Source of the DNA: Streptomyces broussonetiae
Lineage (GTDB): Bacteria > Actinomycetota > Actinomycetes > Streptomycetales > Streptomycetaceae
Assembly (NCBI RefSeq): GCF_009796285.1
Contig: NZ_CP047020.1
Span: 744,001-808,000 of the forward strand
Reading direction: 5' to 3'
DNA length: 64,000 bases
Made by a program: the position numbers and the translations under genes. The notes beneath the pieces are model-generated. The model made no database searches, was not told where the DNA came from, and saw only the letters and a list, made by a program, of their open reading frames with translations. Below, piece after piece: positions 55,962 through 64,000 of this stretch; the first letter of the stretch is position 1; every line of letters starts with the position of its first letter.

Positions 55962-57509
55962 TCATGCGTCTCGCGCGGCCTCGGTCCGGGTGAACCATCG
56001 TCCCAAGTAGGCCGCGACCTCCTCCGGGATCTGTGCCTGCAGGCCGATGTGCAGGTCCGGGCGGACCAACACCAGTGAACCGTCCGGCAGGTGGCGCGAG
56101 GCGTCGGTGTCCGTGGGGCGCACCGGGCGGACGGCGACCGGCAGCGGTAGGCCGGCCAGCGCCTGCGTCAGCGCCGGGTCGGGCTCGGCGTCCCGGTTGA
56201 CCGGGAGCAGGGTCCAGTGCTGGTAGGAGAGCAGGTCGTGCAGGCGGTGCTGCCGCCCCTCGGCCCACACGGGCCGGTCCGGCATCCGGTCTCCGCCTCC
56301 CTGTGCCGAGAGCGGACTCTCCCGGTGGTGCAGGTCCAGGTCGCTGATCCGGTCACGGATGCGGTCGGTCGCCCAACGGCTGCGCAGGACGTGACGGCCG
56401 AGCAGTCTCATCATCAGCAGGGTCCGCCGGGTGCCCGGCGATTCCAGTACGTCACGCCTGGTCCGGCGCATCACCCGCAGGGCGGTGCTGCGCTGCTCGG
56501 TGGAGTAGGTGTCCAGCAGCGCGGGCGACGCCCAGCCGCGTACCACGCCGGCCAGTTTCCAGGCCAGGTTGTGCGCTCCGCGCAGCCCGGTGTTCAGTCC
56601 GCGTCCGCCGATCGGCGCCCACAGGTGCGCGCTGTCACCGGCCAGCAGGGCCCGCCCGGAGCGCAGCGAGCGGGCGAACCGGTCCTGGAAGCGTGCCCTG
56701 TTGGTCCACAGCGGCAGCGTCGGCGTGAGCCAGACGTCGGGCTCGTGTGCGGCGCGGATCAAGAGCTGCCGCATCTCCTCCACGGTCACCGGGGTGAGCG
56801 GTGTCGTATCGGGCTCGCGCGTGAAGGCGAAGCAGCGGTATCCACCGCCGGGGCGCGGTGCGCAGCCGATCGACAGGTCCTTGTCCAGCAGGAGGTAGGT
56901 CCGGTCCCCGTGGTAGGGCAGGCTCCAGTCCACCTTCGCGTTGAGCTGAGCGACCTGCAGGTGGCGTCGTGGGCCGCCGTCGAAGGGCAGGCCGACGGCC
57001 TTGCGCACCAGGCTGCGTGAGCCCTCGCAGCCGACCACCCAGGCGCAGCGCAGGGTCCGCGGCCGGCCGTCCGCGCCGCGGACCTCGACCTCGGCTCCGT
57101 GCTCGGCCACCCGGACCGCCGTGGCCTCGGTGGACCACTCGATCGCACCGCCCACCTCGGTCAGCCGCTCTCCCAGCAGACGCTCCACCGTGTCCTGCTC
57201 GATCGAGAGCGGGTTGGGGTAGCGGGTGCCGCTCGCGGACAGGTCGAGGACTCCGATCTGCCGTCCCTGAGCGATCAGTTCGGTCGGGTTGAGCGTCACC
57301 CCCGCCGCCACGAACCGGTCGGCGCAGCCGAGGTCGGCCAGCGCTTCCAGGGCCCGGTGCCAGATCACGCCGGCGCGGGCCTCGCGTTTGCTGCTGTCCT
57401 GTTTCTCCAGGACACGCACGGCCAGCCCGTACTGACGCAGGCCGATCGCGAGGGCCAGGCCGGTCGGTCCTGCTCCGACGATCAGCACGTCGCAGTCGTA
57501 CGTCTCCAT
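55962..57509 (-). CDS. FAD-dependent aromatic-ring monooxygenase
   Basis: A 515-residue flavoprotein monooxygenase of the phenol-hydroxylase/polyketide-hydroxylase type. DVLIVGAGPTGLALAIGLRQ binds FAD, VVGCEGSRSLVRKAVG is the DG-type motif, and LLAGDSAHLWAPIGGRGLNT is the GD motif. The last 120 residues form the thioredoxin-like C-terminal domain. The ATG at 57509 starts 1 base after the preceding stop, in an operon with the glycosyltransferase. The substrate is probably an aromatic natural product. Confidence 0.88.
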   Translation of the reverse strand: METYDCDVLIVGAGPTGLALAIGLRQYGLAVRVLEKQDSSKREARAGVIWHRALEALADLGCADRFVAAGVTLNPTELIAQGRQIGVLDLSASGTRYPNPLSIEQDTVERLLGERLTEVGGAIEWSTEATAVRVAEHGAEVEVRGADGRPRTLRCAWVVGCEGSRSLVRKAVGLPFDGGPRRHLQVAQLNAKVDWSLPYHGDRTYLLLDKDLSIGCAPRPGGGYRCFAFTREPDTTPLTPVTVEEMRQLLIRAAHEPDVWLTPTLPLWTNRARFQDRFARSLRSGRALLAGDSAHLWAPIGGRGLNTGLRGAHNLAWKLAGVVRGWASPALLDTYSTEQRSTALRVMRRTRRDVLESPGTRRTLLMMRLLGRHVLRSRWATDRIRDRISDLDLHHRESPLSAQGGGDRMPDRPVWAEGRQHRLHDLLSYQHWTLLPVNRDAEPDPALTQALAGLPLPVAVRPVRPTDTDASRHLPDGSLVLVRPDLHIGLQAQIPEEVAAYLGRWFTRTEAARDA

Positions 57510-57510
57510 G

Positions 57511-58647
57511 TCACGCTCCGCCACTCGCCACCTTCTCCAGGTCACCCACCACTGCCTGAAGGGGCGGCAGACAGAGCATGCGCCGCTGGGCACGACGGAT
57601 TCGTGCGGTCACCTCGGTGTCGTTCAGCACCTGGTGACATACCGCGGCGGTCTCGTCCGGCGAGGGGATGCGCCGGCCGAGGCCGAGTTCCTGCACCCGG
57701 TCGGCGTTGGCCGGCTGGTCCCCGAAGGCGGGCAGCACGGCCATCGGCACCCCGGCCCCGACGGCTTCCCTGATGCTGTTGTATCCGCCGTGGGTGAGGA
57801 GGAGCTGGGTGCAGCGCAGGAGCAGCGGCTGTGGTACGACGTCCACCAGGCGTACCCGGCCGGTCGTCGGCGGGTGGTCCACCCGAACCCCTCCGGTTGC
57901 CACGACGGCCTGGCAGTCGAGTTCGGCCAGGCCGGCGACGACCGCGTTGAGCAGGCCCGGCGCATCGACCACCGCGGCGGGGACGGAGGGCAGCACGGTT
58001 CCGATCGATGCCAGTACCAGCGGGCGGTCGGAGGGGAGTTCGGGCACCCAGTCCGGCAGCACCTCGCCGGGATCGATCTCGGAGGGTTGCCGGTAGCGGT
58101 AGAACCTTCCGGTGCGGTGGCGGGCGAAGGAGAACTCCGGGGGCATGCAGTCCAGTCGGCCGTGCCGGTGGAGCGCGTCCGGGTCGTCCTCGGCCGGCAG
58201 GCCGAGCGCGGCGCGCCGCTGGTTGAGCTGGGGCTGCAGGACCACCGGGTCCAGGTAGTTGGCCGCTCCCGAGGGTGCGGCCAGGTGCGGCAGCCCGAGT
58301 GTCTCCGCCACCAGGTATCCGGTGAACTCGCCGCCGTCCCGGATCACCAGGGCGGGTGCGAACGCGCGGGCCACGGGCAGCAGTGTGCGGTAGCTGTCGA
58401 CGAGATGGGGGCCTGCGAACAAGTCGAGTGCGCGCCGTTCGGGCGGTCCGTCGGGCTGCGGCGTGAAGCGGGCGAGCGGGTCGGCCAGGAGTGGTTCCCG
58501 GCGCAGCGGCAGGCCGTCGAACAGCCCGAGCAGTCTGGCGGGCGCCGCGACGAGCACGTGGTGGCGCACGGCCACGAGCGCCGAGACCAGCGGCAGCACG
58601 GCATTGACATGTGAGGGCGATCCGGTGACGGTGACAAGGACACGCAT
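57511..58647 (-). CDS. UGT-like glycosyltransferase
   Basis: A 378-residue GT-B enzyme of the antibiotic/macrolide glycosyltransferase type. The N-terminal domain starts RVLVTVTGSPSHVNAVLPLV, with acceptor site; the C-terminal donor domain has LLLTHGGYNSIREAVGAGVP and PAFGDQPANADRVQELGLG. It should move a sugar from a nucleotide sugar to a small molecule. The ATG at 58647 has AGGAG upstream. It lies between two FAD monooxygenase genes, so the set may decorate or inactivate a natural product. Confidence 0.87.
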   Translation of the reverse strand: MRVLVTVTGSPSHVNAVLPLVSALVAVRHHVLVAAPARLLGLFDGLPLRREPLLADPLARFTPQPDGPPERRALDLFAGPHLVDSYRTLLPVARAFAPALVIRDGGEFTGYLVAETLGLPHLAAPSGAANYLDPVVLQPQLNQRRAALGLPAEDDPDALHRHGRLDCMPPEFSFARHRTGRFYRYRQPSEIDPGEVLPDWVPELPSDRPLVLASIGTVLPSVPAAVVDAPGLLNAVVAGLAELDCQAVVATGGVRVDHPPTTGRVRLVDVVPQPLLLRCTQLLLTHGGYNSIREAVGAGVPMAVLPAFGDQPANADRVQELGLGRRIPSPDETAAVCHQVLNDTEVTARIRRAQRRMLCLPPLQAVVGDLEKVASGGA

Positions 58648-58709
58648 GGCGACATCTCCTGATGGGTTGTCACTGGGGTCGGGCAGGCGCACACCGCCGG
58701 GCCGGGGAG

Positions 58710-60264
58710 TCATCGCCGACCCCCGCGCACGACGTCCACCAGGCCACCGGCGTCGACCGGCAACTCGGCGCCGTGCCAGGCGACATGGCCGTCGGGGCGG
58801 ACCAGGGCGTACGAGCTGCGGTAGGCCGGCGCCCTCGTCAGCCCGAGCGGGACCCGGCGGACCTCGAAGGCGCGCGCCACCGCCTCTAGCCCGGGCAGGT
58901 CGGGGTGGGAACCTGAGGCGACCAGATGGAAGCCCGAACCGAACAGGTCCAGGCTCGAGGATCCAGGGCCCAGCCAGACATGTGGGGCCCGGCCACCGGC
59001 AACGAGGTCGGCGCACCAGTCGTACTCGGTGACATCGTCCGGGACGATCACCGGGGAGGCGTAGCGGTAGCCGAAGTGCATGTCCGGGACCTCGAACTCG
59101 CGCCGTACACCGCTGCGTTCGATGCCGCGGGCGAGTTCCGTCCGCGCCCTGGCGCCCTGTGCGGTGTCGAGCAGGATCTCCGTCGGCAGCCGGCGGTCGA
59201 GGGTGCGGCGCAGGTTGCCGTCGGCCTCGGCCAGACTGTGTTCGGCCACCGGGCGCCGCTCCTGCTCGTAGGAATCGAGCAGCGTGGGACCCGCCCAGCC
59301 GGCGAGTTCCGCGGCCGGTTTCCAGCCGAGGTCGGCCGCGTTCGCGATGCCGGTGTTCATCCCGAAGCCGCCGGAGGGCGACAGGGTGTGGGCGGCGTCC
59401 CCGGCCAGGAGCACCCGGCCCTGGCGGTACCGCTCGGGGACCCGGTGGGTCAGGTGCCAGACGTTGTCCGAGAGCACCTCGATGCTTGTCTCCAGGGCGA
59501 TCGCCGACCGGACGGCCGAGAGGGCGTCGCACGAGGTGTGGTCGCCGACGGTCAGCCGGTACAGGTCCCGGCCGTCCATGGCCCGCAGCGGGTAGCGCAG
59601 GTCCGGCGGCTGGGTCAGGAAGTACACCGGGGCGCCGCCCGGTCCGAGTTGCTCGCGCAGGCGGGGAGCCCGGAACAGTATGTTACGGAAGACCCGGGTC
59701 CGGCGCCGGGTCGGCGCCGCGATCAGCAGGGCAGCGCGGACCCTGGAGGCAGCGCCGTCGCATCCGACCAGGTAGCGGGCGTTGACGTGGAGACGCCTGC
59801 CGTCCGACAGGTCGGTGGCGGTGGCCCGAACCTGGTCGTCGTCCTGGACGAAGGACTCCAGACGGCACTCGCGCGGCAGCACCCCGGGTCCTACGGCCTC
59901 GGCCAGGAGCGGGAGCAGCCAGTGCTGGGGGCAGACCTGCTCGGGCTCAGGTGTGCAGGGCGGGGCCGGACGGGTGTCGGTGGTGCCGAAGTCGAGACGA
60001 TGGATCTCGTGCCCGCCGACCGCTGTCACCCATGCGATGTCGAGCGGATGGTCACCGGGACGGCCGGCCCCGCGGATCCGCTCCGCCAGGCCCCACCGGC
60101 GCATCAGCTCCATGGGCCGGGGCCGACCGTGCCGACTCGGGGATGGCGGATCCGGCTGTCGCCGGCCTCGAGGACCAGGCAGTCCACTCCTCGGGAGCGC
60201 AGGTCCAGGGCGAGCGCCAGCCCGACCGGTCCGCCACCGATGATCAGTACTTCGGTCTCCTGCA
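58710..60264 (-). pseudogene. FAD-dependent monooxygenase with a 1-base frameshift
   Basis: The N-terminus (from the GTG at 60264, GGAGG just upstream) reads VLIIGGGPVGLALALDLRSR and then RHPRVGTVGP in one frame; the rest, from MELMRRWGLAERIRGAG to the end, is in another. One base appears to be missing at about 60112-60125 in a GGCCCCGGCCC run. Otherwise all parts are preserved, including VLLAGDAAHTLSPSGGFGMN. It is about 518 codons overall. Either a recent mutation or a sequencing error. Confidence 0.8.
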
Positions 60265-60378
60265 CAGCGCCTCCGCATCCCCCGGGAACATTCGGCGTAG
60301 TGGGCCGGCCAGCAACTACGACACGTGTCGTGGCAACTGCTCGGATCTGTGGGGTGCGCCCACCAGGCACTCACCGCG

Positions 60379-60426
60379 CGGTACGAGTGCGCCACGGTAC
60401 GAGTGAGCCACGGTACGAGTGAGCCA
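60379..60426. repeat. three tandem 16-bp repeats
   Basis: CGGTACGAGTGMGCCA (M is C in the first unit, A in the others) occurs three times without gap, about 115 bases upstream of the minus-strand monooxygenase start. It may be a regulator-binding array. Confidence 0.85.
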
Positions 60427-61027
60427 GGGGCGGCATCGGGTCTGGGGACAAAGGCCGGACAACCGCCAAAGTTACTGCACCATCAGCTGAACCAAGAGCG
60501 GACAAGACGGGTGGAACGGTTGCAGGATGGTGCGCGACCGGCGCAATCACCCCGTCGCTTGCGCCGTCCGACGGTTTCGTTGGCGACCTCCGCGTGCGGG
60601 TGCGGCGGTATGGCACTCAAGCCCGTGCGGGAATGGGCCACTTCGCCGCCGCGGTCGCCACATGCCGCGCAGGAGGCGTTCAGCTGTGTCTGTGTGTCGC
60701 TCGGCAGCGCGTGGTGACGGCCGTCGGTCGTGTGCCGGACGGCGGAGGGTGCGAACACCTCGGTGGCGCGGGCGCGGGCGCTCGTGGCCCTGCCTCCGAC
60801 GGCAGCGCCGAGCGCGCTGGCACGCTCACACGTCACGCGACCCGTCAGGCGCTGCTCGATGATCCGGCCGATCTTCGAAGGTCACGCCTCGACCAGGTAC
60901 CGGGCCACCGTGCGCAGGTCGGCTCCACTGCAGCCGGTGGATTCCGCCGCAGCGGCAGCCGGCCGACGGCGCGACGAGTGCCGCCGTCCCCCTGCACACC
61001 CGAATGTCCGGCCGTCCTGTGCGGCTG
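60427..61027. other. no convincing gene
   Basis: About 600 bases with no gene I can support. Frames are arginine-rich on both strands. BlaI genes are often followed by an M56 peptidase gene, but none is recognisable here. Confidence 0.4.
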
Positions 61028-61408
61028 TCATCCGCCCAGGCCGAGCAAAGATCGCAGCGCGGCCTCGTCCGCGGGGTCGAGTGCCTCGACGAAGTGCTGC
61101 AGCACGGCGGTGCGGTCGCGGCCCCGGTCGAGCATGGTCTTCATCTGCGCGGCGGACACCCGGGCCGCATCGTGTCGGGGGTGGTAGGCGTGCGCCCGGC
61201 CGACGCGTTCGCGGTCGAGCAGTCCCTTGGCGTGCAGCCGCCCGAGGACGGTGAGCACGGTCTTGTAGGCGAGCCCCGGGGCAAGTGCGGCGCGGACGGT
61301 GCCCGCGGTCATCGGCTCCCCGGCGCCCCACAGCACGGCCATGACCTCGGCCTCCAGCGCCCCGCTGGCCCTGCGGTCGGCATGCTCGCCACAGCCGTCG
61401 TGAGCCAT
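61028..61408 (-). CDS. BlaI/MecI-family transcriptional repressor
   Basis: A 126-residue winged-helix repressor: GALEAEVMAVLWGAGEPMTA, then GLAYKTVLTVLGRLHAKGLL and HAYHPRHDAARVSAAQMKTM. The C-terminal dimerisation helix is present. The ATG at 61408 is preceded by GGAGG. Family members control beta-lactamase and penicillin-binding protein genes and are cut by a BlaR1-type protease. Here it is divergent from a class A penicillin-binding protein, a likely target. Confidence 0.88.
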   Translation of the reverse strand: MAHDGCGEHADRRASGALEAEVMAVLWGAGEPMTAGTVRAALAPGLAYKTVLTVLGRLHAKGLLDRERVGRAHAYHPRHDAARVSAAQMKTMLDRGRDRTAVLQHFVEALDPADEAALRSLLGLGG

Positions 61409-61507
61409 GCCCGGCCTCCTGTTCCCTCCCGTACGCGCCGCACCCGATCCTACGCGTGGTGGGACTTTGCCCGGGGGAGGTTGCTGGCGCATACCGAGCC
61501 CCGGTTA

Positions 61508-61526
61508 GTCTTACGGCTCGTAGGAC
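61508..61526. promoter_or_regulatory. candidate BlaI operator
   Basis: GTCTTACG-GCT-CGTAGGAC is an 8-bp inverted repeat with one mismatched pair, between the divergent BlaI and penicillin-binding protein genes. Confidence 0.45.
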
Positions 61527-61636
61527 AACTCCAGGTGTGTCAGTCCGTCCCAGGCCAGTCCTCCGTTGCGCACCACTGCGGGGCGGGTCGGCTTCGCAAC
61601 GGCGGGCTGACTGTTCCTGGCTGAGGAGTGGCGATC

Positions 61637-64000
61637 ATGAGCGGACACCGGCGCAGGCCGTCCGAGAGGACCGGACCGTCCCGGCCGGACGACACACGGG
61701 ACGGCGGTCGTGCCGCGGCGCGCAGAGCGGCCCAGGCCGGAGACGGACGAGCGCGACGCCGCGGTGCGGACACGCAACGCGCGGATGCCGCGCGGAGCGG
61801 GCGGCGCGCACGCGCTGCGCGTCCACGCCCGGCCAAGACCGGCTTTCGGCGGTGGCTGCCGTCGTGGAAGCAGGTGCTGGGCACCTTCGTGGTGCTGCTC
61901 GGCGCCTTCGTGGGCCTGTTCTGGTACGCGTATGCGACGACGACCATCCCGAGCGCGAATCCCAGCACCCAGCAGCAGAGCAACACCTACTACTGGTCCG
62001 ACGGCTCGGTGATGGCCACGCAGGGGTCGACCAACCGGCAGAACGTCGACCTGGCCCAGGTGCCCATGCAGGTGCAGTGGGACTTCCTCGCCGCGGAGAA
62101 CGCCACCTTCTACACCGACCCGGGCGTCGACACGCAGGGCATGCTCCGTGCCGTCTACCACATGGCCACGGGCGGGGAGGTGCAGTCCGGGTCCACCATC
62201 ACCCAGCAGTTCGTGAAGAACACCTACCTCACGCAGAGCCAGTCGGTGACCCGCAAGCTCAGGGAGATCATGATCTCCCTGAAAATCGGCGACCAGATGT
62301 CCAAGCAGCAGATCCTGCAGGGCTATCTCAACAGCTCCTACTACGGGCGGGGCGCCTACGGCATCGAGGCGGCGGCCAACGCGTACTACCACGTACACGC
62401 CTCACAACTGACCGTCAGCCAGGGCGCGTTCCTCGCGGCCTCGGTCAACGAGCCGAGCGTGATGATGCTCGCCGGCACCGACCCGCAGGCCAAGGCCCAG
62501 GCGGAGGCGCGCTGGAAGTACGTCCTGAGCCGCATGACGACCATCCACAAGATCAGCCAGGCGCAGGAGCAGCAGTACCTCACCGCCGGATTCCCCACGC
62601 CCAAGCCCTACACGCCGTCGGCCGGGATGTCCGGGCAGACCGGCTATCTGGTGCAGACCGCGGAGCAGTACGTGGAGGCCCACTCCTCCCTCACCGAACA
62701 GCAGCTCGGCCACGGCGGCTACCAGATCTACACCACCTTCGACAAGAAGAAGGTGAACGCGTTGTCGGCGTCCGTCGCGGCGATGGAGAAGAAGCACCTC
62801 GATCCCAAGCACCGCGCGGCCGACAAGGACGTCCAGGTCGGCGCGGCGTCCGTCGACCCGTCCACCGGCGCGGTCGTCGCCCTGTACGGCGGGGCGGGCT
62901 GGAACAAGGGTCACTGGACCGACAACGCCGACGCCACCGGCGTGCCGGTCGGCTCCACCTTCAAGCCCATCGACCTGGCAGCCTCCCTTGACCACGGCGC
63001 CGTGCTCTCCCCGGGTCAGGCTCCCTCACCGATCACCCCCGAGTCCAAGTTCAACGGCAACGACGGCATCACCATCAAGAACCAGCAGGGCCAGGAGATG
63101 CCCGACCCGGGCGACCCCTCGGGTCTCCTCCACCAGCGCAACGACGTGCCCACGAAGTGGGGTTACATCACCCTGCGCAAGGCGATGGAGCAGTCGGTCA
63201 ACACCCCCTACGTCCAGCTCGGCGAGTACGTCGGCTACAACAACGTGGAGGGCGAGGCCCTCAAGGCGGGCCTGCTGCGCAAGAGCCTGCAGTACGACAC
63301 CCCCGGCTTCTACATCGGTACCTCCACCCCCTCGGCGATCCGCATGGCCGACGCGTACGCCACCTTCGACGACAGCGGCGTCCAGCACGAGCCGTACTCC
63401 GTGACCAAGGTCGTCGCCGGCGGCCAGCACCTGCCGGGGTTCGACAAGCCCAAGGGCATCACGGCCATGCCTGCCTCGACGGCAGACACCGTCACCGACG
63501 TCCTGCAGAACGTCGTCAAGAGCGGGACAGGTACCAATGCCCAGGCCCTCGGCCGCCCGGTGGCCGGCAAGACCGGTACGACCGACGACTACAAGTCCGC
63601 CTGGTTCATCGGCTACACCCCGCAGCTGACGACGGCCGTGAGCATGTTCAAGGAGGACGCGAAGAACGCCGGCCTGCAGTCGATGCAGGGGGTCGGCGGC
63701 TTCTCCAAGGTCTTCGGCGCCGACATGCCCACGGAGGTGTGGACCGGCTACATGTCCGCCGCCCTCCAGGGACAGCCGGTCCAGCAGTTCCCGCCCGCGC
63801 CGCAGCTGGGCCACGGCAGCAACGAGTTCGGCGCTCCGTCGGCCACCCCGTCCCCCAGCCCGAGCAAACCGTCGGCCACCCCGAGCACGTCCGGCACACC
63901 GAGCCCCACCGCTCGACCCTGCCGCCACCACAGGAAGGGCTGTCCCAGCCCGAGCCCGACCGGTAGCTCCGGCACCACCAACGGCGGCACCAACGGCGGC
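61637..64000 (+). CDS. class A penicillin-binding protein (incomplete at window end)
   Basis: At least 788 residues, still open at the edge of the window. Residues 1-78 are a very basic cytosolic tail; about 80-100 are the membrane anchor (VLGTFVVLLGAFVGLFWYAY). The glycosyltransferase-51 domain has E154 in AAENATFYTDPG and SGSTITQQFVKN. The transpeptidase domain has the S-T-F-K motif (S440), S-V-N (about 520) and K-T-G (about 645). A Ser/Pro/Thr-rich tail follows. It makes and crosslinks peptidoglycan. The ATG follows GAGGAG. Divergent from BlaI. Confidence 0.93.
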   Translation, partial: MSGHRRRPSERTGPSRPDDTRDGGRAAARRAAQAGDGRARRRGADTQRADAARSGRRARAARPRPAKTGFRRWLPSWKQVLGTFVVLLGAFVGLFWYAYATTTIPSANPSTQQQSNTYYWSDGSVMATQGSTNRQNVDLAQVPMQVQWDFLAAENATFYTDPGVDTQGMLRAVYHMATGGEVQSGSTITQQFVKNTYLTQSQSVTRKLREIMISLKIGDQMSKQQILQGYLNSSYYGRGAYGIEAAANAYYHVHASQLTVSQGAFLAASVNEPSVMMLAGTDPQAKAQAEARWKYVLSRMTTIHKISQAQEQQYLTAGFPTPKPYTPSAGMSGQTGYLVQTAEQYVEAHSSLTEQQLGHGGYQIYTTFDKKKVNALSASVAAMEKKHLDPKHRAADKDVQVGAASVDPSTGAVVALYGGAGWNKGHWTDNADATGVPVGSTFKPIDLAASLDHGAVLSPGQAPSPITPESKFNGNDGITIKNQQGQEMPDPGDPSGLLHQRNDVPTKWGYITLRKAMEQSVNTPYVQLGEYVGYNNVEGEALKAGLLRKSLQYDTPGFYIGTSTPSAIRMADAYATFDDSGVQHEPYSVTKVVAGGQHLPGFDKPKGITAMPASTADTVTDVLQNVVKSGTGTNAQALGRPVAGKTGTTDDYKSAWFIGYTPQLTTAVSMFKEDAKNAGLQSMQGVGGFSKVFGADMPTEVWTGYMSAALQGQPVQQFPPAPQLGHGSNEFGAPSATPSPSPSKPSATPSTSGTPSPTARPCRHHRKGCPSPSPTGSSGTTNGGTNGG

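Overview
The window is very GC-rich, uses many GTG starts, and carries gene families typical of filamentous actinomycetes: a group 1h [NiFe]-hydrogenase, DUF5947/DUF6084/DUF6131/DUF6228 proteins, RsbW-like kinases and SpoIIE-type phosphatases. The most likely source is a Streptomyces or close relative. The high density of regulators, oxidoreductases and broken genes fits an accessory region or chromosome arm, but position on the replicon cannot be read from the window.

Bases 1-42,100 are a patchwork of short, mostly catabolic or regulatory genes mixed with many decaying ones. Intact units include divergent regulator/enzyme pairs with clear palindromes between them (TetR with alpha/beta hydrolase, TetR with quinone oxidoreductase, TetR with aldo/keto reductase), an IclR-glycerol kinase pair, a phenylalanine hydroxylase, an RsbW-like ATPase, two membrane-anchored PP2C phosphatases, an orphan sugar-binding lipoprotein, a YncE-like propeller protein, an SMP-30-like propeller protein and a PAP2 phosphatase. 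A striking element is an 863-bp unit present three times in the same orientation (952-1814, 7730-8592, 11071-11933). Each copy carries a secreted lytic transglycosylase gene plus its whole upstream region; the encoded proteins are identical. At least twelve pseudogenes or gene scraps lie in this part, several broken by short tandem duplications.

Bases 42,133-55,826 are a compact, intact gene cluster for a high-affinity group 1h (formerly group 5) H2-uptake hydrogenase. The order is small subunit, large subunit, NifU-domain/four-cysteine protein, DUF5947, DUF6084, a 469-aa protein of unknown function, maturation protease, a 39-aa DUF6893 peptide, then hypA-hypB-hypF-hypC-hypD-hypE. Most junctions overlap by 4-8 bp, so translation is probably coupled. 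A PadR-type regulator sits in the middle on the opposite strand. A strong hairpin follows hypE. The unknown genes between the large subunit and the protease are the best candidates for undescribed biology, possibly electron transfer or assembly of an oxygen-tolerant enzyme.

Bases 55,900-60,430 hold a minus-strand set of two FAD monooxygenases flanking a UGT-like glycosyltransferase, the farther monooxygenase carrying an apparent one-base frameshift. The window ends with a BlaI-type repressor divergent from a class A penicillin-binding protein that runs off the right edge.
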